This document shows positions 6,840 to 12,818 of a stretch of 12,818 nt of DNA, one piece after another. The DNA is taken from assembly GCA_030671905.1 (NCBI GenBank), contig DAOVHK010000032.1, positions 1-12,818 on the forward strand, given 5' to 3'. Source of the stretch: Clostridia bacterium (GTDB taxonomy: Bacteria; UBA6262; WVXT01). A program made the translations under genes and the position numbers. Under the pieces are notes generated by a model that worked only from the letters and a program-made list of their open reading frames with translations, was not told the DNA's origin and ran no database searches. Numbering within the stretch: position 1 is the first letter of the stretch; the number at the start of each line of letters is the position of its first letter.

Positions 6840-6893
6840 GTAGTTGCAGAGCGAAGTTCTGCGGTAGGAAGGCGTAGCGGAGCAAAGCTCCGC
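6840..6893 (+). repeat. Form-A palindromic repeat, copy 2, double hairpin (hisB-hisA gap)
   Basis: The first hairpin is GCAGAGC (6846-6852), GAA, GTTCTGC (6856-6862), with one G-T pair. The second is GCGGAGC (6877-6883), AAA, GCTCCGC (6887-6893), a perfect 7-bp stem. Positions 6840-6880 match copy 1 at 5006-5046 without gaps. In copy 1 the second hairpin is lost or never formed. A TTGTAG hexamer, the head sequence of the other repeat form, follows at 6895-6900. Confidence 0.75.
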
Positions 6894-6909
6894 GTTGTAG
6901 GGGGGAAGT

Positions 6910-7665
6910 ATGCTTGTTATTCCGGCTATTGACATTCGGGGTGGAAACTGTGTTCGCCTGGTCCAGGGGAAATTAGAACAGGAGACTATATTTTCTAAGG
7001 ACCCTGTCTTTGTGGCGAAGCTTTGGCAGGCTCAGGGAGCAAAAAGGATCCACATAGTCGACCTCGATGGCGCCTTCTCTGGTGTAATCCAGAATCTTGA
7101 GCTGATTGTGAAAATTGCAAAGAGTGTTAATGTTCCTGTAGAAGTGGGTGGTGGTATACGAGATATAGATACTATTAAGAGAGTATTATCCGGTGGTGTA
7201 GCTAAAGTTATCCTGGGCACTTCGGCAATTTATAATACAGATACAGTAAAAAAAGCATTAAAAAAGTTTGGGGATAAAATTATAATAAGCATAGATTCAT
7301 TGGGCGGAAAAGTAGCTATTGGAGGTTGGAAAGAAATTACTGCTGTTAGGTCGATGATTCTGGCTAAAAGGGTAGAAGAGATGGGAGTGAAAGAGATAAT
7401 CTTCACCGATATAAAGAAGGATGGAATGTTGAAAGGTCCCAATGTGAAGGGGATAAAGGCTTTCGCTGAGAAGGTTAAAATTCCAGTTATTGCCTGTGGC
7501 GGTATCTCCACCTTAGATGATGTAAAGAGAATTAAGGAACTGGAAAAAGACGGTGTTTCCGGCATGATTATTGGAAAAGCACTATATACAGATGACATAA
7601 AGCTCCAGAAGGCTATGGAAATAGCAGCGAGAGTGATAAAAGGTAGAGAAAGTTTTGGGAGGTAA
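6910..7665 (+). CDS. hisA: ProFAR isomerase (HisA)
   Basis: HisA opens the ribose ring of ProFAR to give PRFAR, the fourth reaction of histidine synthesis. It is a 251-residue beta-alpha barrel starting MLVIPAIDIRGGNCVRLVQG. The two catalytic aspartates are D8 and D129 (ISIDSLGG). The phosphate-binding loops VEVGGGIRD and ACGGISTLDD and the TDIKKDGMLKGPN loop are all present. The bifunctional actinobacterial PriA, which also does the TrpF step, has an Arg two residues before the tryptophan of the RGW-like motif. Here the matching AIGGW (136-140) has Gly, so nothing points to PriA function. The start is ATG behind a run of G at 6900-6905. hisI begins 2 nt after the stop; hisF, often found there, is absent. 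Confidence 0.95.
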   Translation: MLVIPAIDIRGGNCVRLVQGKLEQETIFSKDPVFVAKLWQAQGAKRIHIVDLDGAFSGVIQNLELIVKIAKSVNVPVEVGGGIRDIDTIKRVLSGGVAKVILGTSAIYNTDTVKKALKKFGDKIIISIDSLGGKVAIGGWKEITAVRSMILAKRVEEMGVKEIIFTDIKKDGMLKGPNVKGIKAFAEKVKIPVIACGGISTLDDVKRIKELEKDGVSGMIIGKALYTDDIKLQKAMEIAARVIKGRESFGR

Positions 7666-7667
7666 CA

Positions 7668-8054
7668 ATGAAGTTTATAGAAGAATTGAAATTTGATAGT
7701 CAAGATTTGATTCCAGTAATAGTGCAGGATTATGAAGATGGTCAGATTTTGATGCTGGCTTATATGAATGCAGAGTCTCTGGAAAAGACAATAACCACTG
7801 GAAAGACCTGTTTTTGGCGTCGTTCCCAAGGGAGACTGTGGACTAAAGGGGAAAAATCAGGACATTTTCAGGAGGTCAAAGAGATTTTTTTAGATTGTGA
7901 TGGTGACACACTACTGGTAAAAGTGAAACAACTTGGCGATGCTGCCTGCCACACGGGATACAGGTCGTGTTTCTTCAGGAAGGTTAATGAAAAAGGAGAA
8001 TATGATATTGTTGGGGAAAAAGTTTTTGACCCCAGCAAAGTCTATAAGAAATAG
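7668..8054 (+). CDS. hisI: Phosphoribosyl-AMP cyclohydrolase
   Basis: HisI hydrolyses the adenine ring of phosphoribosyl-AMP, the third reaction of histidine synthesis. The 128-residue protein is the cyclohydrolase domain only; the phosphoribosyl-ATP pyrophosphatase (HisE) domain that is fused in many bacteria is missing, so that activity must be encoded elsewhere. Motifs seen are QILMLAYMN, CFWRRSQGRLWTKGEKSGH, the metal-binding DCDGD (76-80) and the zinc cysteines C77, C94 and C101 (ACHTGYRSC). The ATG follows hisA by 2 nt, with GGGAGG at 7658-7663 overlapping the hisA stop codon. A 43-nt gap leads to trpE, with no terminator or leader peptide. Confidence 0.95.
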   Translation: MKFIEELKFDSQDLIPVIVQDYEDGQILMLAYMNAESLEKTITTGKTCFWRRSQGRLWTKGEKSGHFQEVKEIFLDCDGDTLLVKVKQLGDAACHTGYRSCFFRKVNEKGEYDIVGEKVFDPSKVYKK

Positions 8055-8097
8055 GGGCTGATTCATTACGCTCCGATGAAATAAATAAAAGGAATTT

Positions 8098-9588
8098 ATG
8101 TTCCATCCAAGTTTTAGTCAATTCAAAAGATTGGCAAAAAAAGGAAATTTACTTCCCGTCTATAAAGAAATCCTCGCCGATATGGAAACGCCGGTCTCTG
8201 CATTCACCAAAGTTGGTATGGGAAAGCATGCCTATCTTCTGGAAAGTGTTGAAGGGGGAGAAAAGCTGGGAAGGTACTCCTTCTTATCCAGCAGCCCGGC
8301 ATTAATTTTTGAGAGTAAAGGGAGAAAAGTTACTTTGAGTCTTAAGGCTCCAGTAATGAGGCGAGTGAAAGAGACAGACAATCCTCTTGAAGAATTGAAG
8401 AAAATCATGCAGAAATACAAGCCAGTAGAAGTGGAAGGGCTACCTCGATTCTACGGAGGAGCTGTAGGTTATATCGGATACGATATGGTAAAGTTCATTG
8501 AAGATATACCCAGCACTAATCCTGATGACCTCGACTTGCCTGATTGTAAATTTATATTTACAGACAATCTCCTGATCTTTGACCACGTAGCCCATACAAT
8601 TAAAGTTGTTTCCTGCGTCCATTTAGATAAAGAAAAAAGTAATCTAAAGACCTTGTATAATGAAGCCTGCAGGAAAATTGAAAAGTTAATAACTGAATTG
8701 AGAAAGAAACCAAAGAAGAGACCTAAAGTAAGACGGTCAAGAAGCTCAAAGATAATCCTGGAATCGAATTTTACCAGAAACAGTTTTGAGAAGATTGTGG
8801 AAAAGGCTAAGGAATATATAAGAGCAGGAGATATTATCCAGACTGTTCTGTCTCAGAGGTTACAAACAAAGGTTAGTGCGCATCCTTTCGATATTTATCG
8901 AGCACTGAGAGTTATCAATCCTTCACCTTATATGTATTATCTCTCGCTGGGAGGGATGAATCTTGTCGGTTCTTCACCGGAAATTCTCGTCAGACAAGAG
9001 GGAAGAATAGTTGAAGTTCGACCTATAGCAGGTACCAGACCGCGAGGGAAAGACGAATTTGAGGATAAGAAATTAGAAAGAGAATTGCTCAAGAGTTCCA
9101 AAGAGAGAGCAGAACATCTTATGCTGGTTGACCTGGGAAGGAATGACATCGGTCGGGTCTGTGAGTATGGTAGCGTTAAAGTGCCAGAATTGATGGTTGT
9201 TGAGAGGTATTCCCATGTAATGCATATTGTTTCAGGAGTGGTTGGTAAACTAAAAAGAGGAATGGATAGCTTCGATGTCCTTAGAGCCTGTTTCCCCGCG
9301 GGCACAGTTTCCGGAGCGCCAAAGGTCAGGGCAATGGAAATAATAGAGGAGTTGGAAAATCTAAAAAGAGGATCCTATGCTGGAGCAGTTGGATATTTCA
9401 GCTTTCAGGGAAACATGGATATGGCGATTACCATTAGGACGATCCTGATAAAGGGAAAAGAGGCTTTTCTCCAGGCCGGGGCAGGAATTGTGGCTGATTC
9501 CATTCCTAAAAATGAATATGAGGAAACAATAAATAAAGCAAAGGCATTATTTGAAGCGATTGAAATGGCAGAGAAAGGGCTTGAATAA
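8098..9588 (+). CDS. trpE: Anthranilate synthase component I
   Basis: TrpE makes anthranilate from chorismate, using ammonia delivered by TrpG. It has 496 residues. LLES (47-50) and NPSPYMYYL (274-282) are the regions that bind tryptophan for feedback inhibition, so the enzyme is probably inhibited by its end product. The catalytic part shows PIAGTRPRG (309-317), DLGRNDIGRV, VMHIVSGVVG and GTVSGAPKVRAMEII, ending with GAVGYFSFQGNMD and GAGIVADS. AAAGGA at 8088-8093 precedes the ATG. PabB is the main alternative, but the LLES site and the neighbouring trpG, trpD and trpC favour TrpE. No Trp-rich leader peptide or T-box is visible in the 43-nt gap upstream. Its stop shares one base with the trpG start (TAATG). 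Confidence 0.96.
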   Translation: MFHPSFSQFKRLAKKGNLLPVYKEILADMETPVSAFTKVGMGKHAYLLESVEGGEKLGRYSFLSSSPALIFESKGRKVTLSLKAPVMRRVKETDNPLEELKKIMQKYKPVEVEGLPRFYGGAVGYIGYDMVKFIEDIPSTNPDDLDLPDCKFIFTDNLLIFDHVAHTIKVVSCVHLDKEKSNLKTLYNEACRKIEKLITELRKKPKKRPKVRRSRSSKIILESNFTRNSFEKIVEKAKEYIRAGDIIQTVLSQRLQTKVSAHPFDIYRALRVINPSPYMYYLSLGGMNLVGSSPEILVRQEGRIVEVRPIAGTRPRGKDEFEDKKLERELLKSSKERAEHLMLVDLGRNDIGRVCEYGSVKVPELMVVERYSHVMHIVSGVVGKLKRGMDSFDVLRACFPAGTVSGAPKVRAMEIIEELENLKRGSYAGAVGYFSFQGNMDMAITIRTILIKGKEAFLQAGAGIVADSIPKNEYEETINKAKALFEAIEMAEKGLE

Positions 9589-10178
9589 TGATTCTGGTAA
9601 TCGATAATTATGACTCTTTTGTCTATAACCTCGTGCAGTATTTAGGAGAAATGGGGGAGAGATTGAAGGTTTTTCGGAATGATAAACTCTCTTTTTCAGA
9701 TATTGCTAAATTAGCACCAGAAAAAATAATTATTTCTCCGGGCCCGGGTAGACCCGAAGATGCCGGGATATCCTGCAGTCTAATAAAGGAGTTTGCAAGA
9801 AAAATTCCCATCCTGGGAGTCTGTCTTGGTCACCAGTGCATTGGCTATGCTTTGGGAGGAGAGGTAGTTAGGGCAGGAAGGATTATGCATGGCAAGACTT
9901 CCCTAGTTTACCATAACCAGAAAGGAATATTCGAAGGTATTACCAATCCTTTCGAGGCAACACGTTACCATTCGCTGATTGTAAAGGCAGATAACCTGCC
10001 TGAATGTTTGGAGATTATTGCTCATACTGACAGAAAAGAGATTATGGGGATTAAACATAAAGACTACTCGATTTGGGGAGTCCAGTTCCATCCAGAATCT
10101 ATTCTCACTAAAGAAGGAAAGAAACTCTTAAGAAATTTTTTAGAAATGGCAGAGACTTCTCAAAGGAGAAGAGAATGA
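9588..10178 (+). CDS. trpG: Anthranilate synthase component II (glutamine amidotransferase)
   Basis: TrpG hydrolyses glutamine and passes ammonia to TrpE. The 196-residue class I amidotransferase has the nucleophile C79 in GVCLGHQ, and H168 and E170 in VQFHPES. IISPGPGRPEDAG forms the oxyanion region. MHGKTS at about 104-109 is a signature shared by TrpG and PabA, so it may also serve folate synthesis if a pabB lies elsewhere. It is not fused to TrpD or TrpE. The ATG overlaps the trpE stop by one base and is preceded by AAAGGG at 9574-9579; the end overlaps trpD by 4 nt. This arrangement suits equal production of the TrpE-TrpG complex. Confidence 0.96.
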   Translation: MILVIDNYDSFVYNLVQYLGEMGERLKVFRNDKLSFSDIAKLAPEKIIISPGPGRPEDAGISCSLIKEFARKIPILGVCLGHQCIGYALGGEVVRAGRIMHGKTSLVYHNQKGIFEGITNPFEATRYHSLIVKADNLPECLEIIAHTDRKEIMGIKHKDYSIWGVQFHPESILTKEGKKLLRNFLEMAETSQRRRE

Positions 10179-11230
10179 TTAAGGAAGCAATTGCCAAAGT
10201 AGTAAAAGGTGAAAACCTCGAAGAAAAAGAAGCAGTTCAAGTAATGGAAGAGATTATGTCAGGCAAGTGTACCGATGCCCAGATTGGAGCTTTCATTACC
10301 GCCCTGAGAATCAAGGGAGAAACTGTGGAAGAGATAACAGGATGTGCTAAAGTGATGCGGGCTAAAGCAACTAAAATTAATGTCTTGCCAGAGGTAGACA
10401 TAGATAGGGATGAAATCAACATCGATTGGGAAACAATAGTTGATACCTGTGGCACAGGGGGCACAGGGACGAACACCTTTAACATTTCTACCACCACAGC
10501 GTTTGTGGTGGCTGGATGTGGTCTCAGGGTGGCTAAACACGGAAACAGAGGAGTCTCCTCAGGTTGTGGAAGTGCCGATGTTATAAAGGGTTTAGGAGTG
10601 AACCTCGAGGTTCCTCCTGAGGTGGTTGCCAAGTGCCTGAGGGAGATTGGGATAGGGTTTCTCTACGCTCCTCTCTTTCACGGAGCTATGAAATATGCTA
10701 TAGGTCCCCGACGAGAAATTGGGCTGCGTACTGTATTTAATATTCTTGGTCCTTTAACTAATCCCGCCGGTGCCACAGCTCAGGTTCTGGGCGTTTATGA
10801 TGGCGAACTCACAGAAATGATGGCTAACGTGTTGAACAACCTGGGAGTAAAGAGAGCCTTCGTTGTCCACGGTTTAGATACCTTAGATGAGATTACCATT
10901 ACTGGTCCAACCAAAGTTTCTGAATTAAAAAAGAAAAAGGTGGAAACCTACCATATCAGGCCGGAGGATTTCGGTCTTCCTGTCGCCCATCCTAGCGAAA
11001 TAAAGGGAGGCGGAGTTGAAGAGAACGTTGAGATAGTTTATTCAATTCTTAAAGGCAAGAAAGGTGCACAGCGGAACGTCGTTCTCCTGAACGCCTCTGC
11101 TGCTCTTGTGGCTGGAGGAAAAGCAAAAGATTTTAAAGAAGGGATTAGACTGGCTGAAGATTCAATCGATTCCGGCAAGGCAATGAAAAAGTTGGAGCTC
11201 TTAAAGGAATACACCACCAAAGCCGCATAG
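10175..11230 (+). CDS. trpD: Anthranilate phosphoribosyltransferase
   Basis: TrpD joins anthranilate to PRPP. The 351-residue protein has an N-terminal helical domain with DAQIGAFITALRIKGET, then the pyrophosphate-binding glycine loop DTCGTGGTGTNTFN from residue 90. KHGNRGVSSGCGSAD follows from K121, and GPRREIGLRT (177-186) contains the anthranilate-contacting arginine region. NILGPLTNPA completes the signature. The usual KHGNRSVSS has Gly in place of the first Ser here, a mild variant. The ATG lies in an ATGA overlap with trpG, with AAAGGAG at 10162-10168. A gap dense in palindromes follows before trpC. Confidence 0.96.
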   Translation: MIKEAIAKVVKGENLEEKEAVQVMEEIMSGKCTDAQIGAFITALRIKGETVEEITGCAKVMRAKATKINVLPEVDIDRDEINIDWETIVDTCGTGGTGTNTFNISTTTAFVVAGCGLRVAKHGNRGVSSGCGSADVIKGLGVNLEVPPEVVAKCLREIGIGFLYAPLFHGAMKYAIGPRREIGLRTVFNILGPLTNPAGATAQVLGVYDGELTEMMANVLNNLGVKRAFVVHGLDTLDEITITGPTKVSELKKKKVETYHIRPEDFGLPVAHPSEIKGGGVEENVEIVYSILKGKKGAQRNVVLLNASAALVAGGKAKDFKEGIRLAEDSIDSGKAMKKLELLKEYTTKAA

Positions 11231-11232
11231 AA

Positions 11233-11250
11233 TTGTAGCTATAGAGCGAA
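11233..11250 (+). repeat. Degenerate form-A repeat remnant
   Basis: TTGTAGCTATAGAGCGAA matches the head and left arm of form A (GTAGCTGCAGAGCGAA at 5006-5021) with two changes. The right arm is not recognisable, so this looks like a decayed or truncated copy. It lies just after the trpD stop codon. Confidence 0.5.
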
Positions 11251-11258
11251 GAGATTAT

Positions 11259-11283
11259 GCACAAATTGAATTTGTGCCTACAA
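11259..11283 (-). repeat. Form-B palindromic repeat, inverted copy
   Basis: GCACAAATTGAATTTGTGC (11259-11277) is a near-perfect palindrome with 9-nt arms around one base, followed by CTACAA. Read on the minus strand it is a TTGTAG head plus a GCAC...GTGC hairpin, the same design as the copy at 11290-11313. The two lie head to head, 6 nt apart. Confidence 0.75.
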
Positions 11284-11289
11284 TGGCAT

Positions 11290-11313
11290 TTGTAGGCACG
11301 GTTTCAACCGTGC
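11290..11313 (+). repeat. Form-B palindromic repeat, direct copy
   Basis: A TTGTAG head (11290-11295) is followed by GCACGGTT (11296-11303), TC, and AACCGTGC (11306-11313). The hairpin arms differ from the inverted neighbour (GGTT against AAATT), yet both keep full complementarity. Its head and first four arm bases also pair perfectly with 11274-11283 over 10 bp, an alternative larger stem. Confidence 0.75.
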
Positions 11314-11327
11314 AGAAAATGGAATTT

Positions 11328-12104
11328 ATGGATATTTTAGGGAAGATAATCTCTTATAAGAAAGAGAAGGTGACTGAAAAGAAGGAAAAGATTCCCCTGA
11401 GTAAACTGAAGGATAGAATTAATAAGCTTCCTCCAGCCAGAGATTTTAAGAGAGCAATTTCTCTTCCAGGAAAAATAAATCTAATCTGCGAGATTAAAAA
11501 AGCTTCTCCTTCCAGTGGCCTCATTTGTAGAGAGTTTTATCCCAAAAAGATAGCTCAGACCTATGAGAAAAATGGTGCAGGGGCTATTTCTGTATTGACA
11601 GAAGATAAGTATTTTCAGGGAGATATCCTTCACCTCTTTTCTGTTAAACAGAGCGTTAACATTCCCATTCTACGTAAGGACTTTATTATTGACGAGTACC
11701 AACTCTATGAATCGAGAGCTTTTGGTGCGGATGCTGTTCTTTTGATTGCTTTTCTTCTGGATGGTAAACAGATAGGCGAATTTATAAACATAAGTAAGAA
11801 CCTGGGAATGGAAACTCTCCTTGAGGTTCATTGTGAGGAAGACCTGGAGAAAGTCCTCTCCACTCCTGCAGAGATTATCGGGATAAATAATCGCAATCTG
11901 AAAGATTTCACTGTTGACCTTAATGTAACCAAAAATTTAAGGAAGAAGATTCCGCAGGAAAAGATAGTTGTTTCCGAAAGCGGTATCAAAACGAGAGATG
12001 ACGTTTTGTTGTTGAAAAATACAGGAATAAATGCTATATTGATTGGACAAATCTTACTGGAAAGCAAAGACATCGGTAAGAAATTGGAGGAATTGAGAAT
12101 TTAA
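11328..12104 (+). CDS. trpC: Indole-3-glycerol-phosphate synthase
   Basis: TrpC closes the indole ring, converting CdRP to indole-3-glycerol phosphate. From the chosen ATG the protein has 258 residues and begins MDILGKIISYKKEKV, which is where family members begin. An ATG three codons upstream (11319) is possible. An in-frame GTG at 11274 lies inside a palindromic repeat and is unlikely. Signature residues are E55 and K57 in CEIKKASPSSG, the catalytic lysine in RKDFIID, LLEVH, IGINNRNLKDF and VSESGI. It is TrpC alone, with no TrpF domain, and no trpF follows. The Shine-Dalgarno site is weak (GGA at 11321-11323), in contrast to most genes here. Confidence 0.93.
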   Translation: MDILGKIISYKKEKVTEKKEKIPLSKLKDRINKLPPARDFKRAISLPGKINLICEIKKASPSSGLICREFYPKKIAQTYEKNGAGAISVLTEDKYFQGDILHLFSVKQSVNIPILRKDFIIDEYQLYESRAFGADAVLLIAFLLDGKQIGEFINISKNLGMETLLEVHCEEDLEKVLSTPAEIIGINNRNLKDFTVDLNVTKNLRKKIPQEKIVVSESGIKTRDDVLLLKNTGINAILIGQILLESKDIGKKLEELRI

Positions 12105-12107
12105 ATA

Positions 12108-12131
12108 TTGTAAGCACGGTTTTAACCGTGC
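12108..12131 (+). repeat. Form-B palindromic repeat (trpC-trpB2 gap)
   Basis: A TTGTAA head (12108-12113) precedes GCACGGTT (12114-12121), TT, and AACCGTGC (12124-12131). It differs from the copy at 11290-11313 at two positions only, one in the head and one in the loop. It starts 3 nt after the trpC stop and ends 6 nt before the AAAGGAGGT ribosome site of trpB2 (12138-12146). Confidence 0.75.
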
Positions 12132-12150
12132 AAAATTAAAGGAGGTGGGT

Positions 12151-12818
12151 ATGGAACAGTCGAAAATCATTCTATCAGAAAAGGAGATTCCCCAAGCCTG
12201 GTACAACATCCAGCCGGACCTGCCAGAACCTTTGGCTCCACCATTGCATCCCAAGACTTTTAAGCCCTTAGGACCTCAGGACCTGGCACCTCTCTTTCCT
12301 ATGGAGTTAATTAAACAGGAAGTGAGCCAGGAGCGCTGGATCGACATACCGGATGAGGTTCTCGATGTTTATAAGTTGTGGAGACCGACACCTTTACATC
12401 GAGCTTATAGATTAGAGAGAGCACTGAACACTCCTGCGAGAATCTATTACAAGAATGAGAGCGTAAGTCCCCCGGGAAGCCATAAGCCAAACACAGCAGT
12501 TGCTCAAGCCTACTACAGCAAAAAGGAGGGAGTAAAAAGAATTGCCACTGAGACAGGAGCAGGGCAGTGGGGAAGTGCCATTGCTTTTGGTTGTAACATC
12601 TTCGGACTGAAATGCACAGTTTATATGGTAAAAGTGAGTTACGAGCAGAAGCCTTACCGGAGAGTGTTAATGGAGACATGGGGGGCAGAAGTCCATCCTT
12701 CGCCGAGTAATTTGACCAATGCTGGAAGGAGTATCCTGGAGAAAGACCCCAAGTGTTCAGGCAGCCTGGGTATTGCCATATCAGAAGGAGTAGAGGATGC
12801 GGTAACACACGACGATAC
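12151..12818 (+). CDS. trpB2: TrpB2-type tryptophan synthase beta chain (partial, runs off the window)
   Basis: The first 222 residues are visible. This is the TrpB2 branch of the PLP-dependent beta chain, which makes tryptophan from indole and serine. Evidence is the extended N terminus with YNIQPDLPEPLAPPLHP and DLAPLFPMELIKQEVS, then LWRPTPLHRA, SPPGSHKPNTAVAQAYY with the PLP-binding K112, and ETGAGQWGSA with the catalytic E134. Classical TrpB1 has THKLN and GAGQHGVA at the last two places. SYEQKPYRR and METWGAEV are also typical of TrpB2. Family members differ in whether they work with TrpA. The start has a strong AAAGGAGGT at 12138-12146. trpC lies 46 nt upstream across a repeat; the C terminus and any trpA or trpF lie beyond the window. 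Confidence 0.93.
   Translation, partial: MEQSKIILSEKEIPQAWYNIQPDLPEPLAPPLHPKTFKPLGPQDLAPLFPMELIKQEVSQERWIDIPDEVLDVYKLWRPTPLHRAYRLERALNTPARIYYKNESVSPPGSHKPNTAVAQAYYSKKEGVKRIATETGAGQWGSAIAFGCNIFGLKCTVYMVKVSYEQKPYRRVLMETWGAEVHPSPSNLTNAGRSILEKDPKCSGSLGIAISEGVEDAVTHDD

Noticed and set aside
6910..7665. HisA as a bifunctional PriA replacing the missing TrpF
   Set aside because: The segment before W140 is AIGG, without the arginine I associate with PriA, and the rest reads as ordinary HisA. Kept only as a remote possibility.
7230..7829. 199-codon open frame on the minus strand across hisA and hisI
   Set aside because: It is antisense to two well-supported enzymes and has no ribosome site; a shadow of AT-rich coding DNA. 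Other minus-strand frames in the window were rejected for the same reason.
8055..8097. trp attenuator, leader peptide or further repeat copy in the hisI-trpE gap
   Set aside because: Only a 5-bp TTCAT/ATGAA pairing with a 9-nt loop is present; there are no tandem Trp codons, T-box elements or TTGTAG head.
11274..11327. N-terminal extension of TrpC from an in-frame GTG
   Set aside because: The added codons are repeat palindrome sequence, there is no Shine-Dalgarno site, and TrpC proteins normally begin at the MDIL-like segment.
5006..12131. CRISPR array or attC-type array
   Set aside because: Copies are few, kilobases apart, separated by whole operon genes, vary in orientation, and there are no cas or integrase genes.
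12311..12808. 165-codon open frame on the minus strand
   Set aside because: It lies wholly antisense to the clearly recognisable TrpB2 coding sequence and its protein resembles no known family.

Overview
The window reads as ordinary bacterial chromosome from an AT-leaning genome: tightly packed genes, all on the + strand, with mixed ATG, GTG and TTG starts. Gene content does not fix the taxon. The combination of a 30-residue bS22-like (AURKAIP1/COX24) ribosomal protein, a YqhQ-type DUF1385 protein next to release factor 1, a TrpB2-type tryptophan synthase in the trp operon and small dispersed palindromic repeats would suit an uncultivated anaerobic or thermophilic lineage. That placement is inference only.

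Layout. Positions 2-297 hold the 3' end of tyrosyl-tRNA synthetase and a tiny bS22-like gene. A good sigma70-type promoter at 299-327 and a structured leader precede rpmE (bL31). A GC-rich structured intergenic region with a terminator-like hairpin (713-783) separates rpmE from a DUF1385 membrane protein gene. That gene overlaps prfA (RF1) by 4 nt, and prmC (the RF methylase) and murA follow almost without gaps. Next come four histidine genes (hisD, hisB, hisA, hisI), then trpE, trpG, trpD, trpC and a trpB2 that runs off the end. No convincing terminator or second promoter was seen after 816, so DUF1385 to trpB2 may be one very long transcript.

How the genes work together. PrmC methylates the GGQ glutamine of RF1, so prfA-prmC is a functional pair. 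MurA starts peptidoglycan precursor synthesis. HisD, HisB, HisA and HisI cover four histidine steps; hisG, hisE, hisH, hisF, hisC and the HisB phosphatase part are absent here. TrpE/G/D/C take chorismate to indole-glycerol phosphate except for the TrpF step, which is not encoded in the window. TrpB2 would make tryptophan from indole and serine.

Most notable structure. A set of short palindromic elements lies only in the gaps of the his-trp half: murA-hisD, hisB-hisA, trpD-trpC and trpC-trpB2. Two forms are seen. Form A is a 41-nt ungapped direct repeat with a GCAGAGC-GAA-GCTCTGC hairpin. Form B is a TTGTAG/TTGTAA head followed by a GCAC...GTGC hairpin whose arms vary in a compensatory way. 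Three of the four gaps are places where a gene often found in other operons (hisG, hisH, trpF) is missing. I found no defence system, CRISPR array, tRNA, rRNA or transposase gene. The repeats and two leader RNAs are the best candidates for something undescribed.
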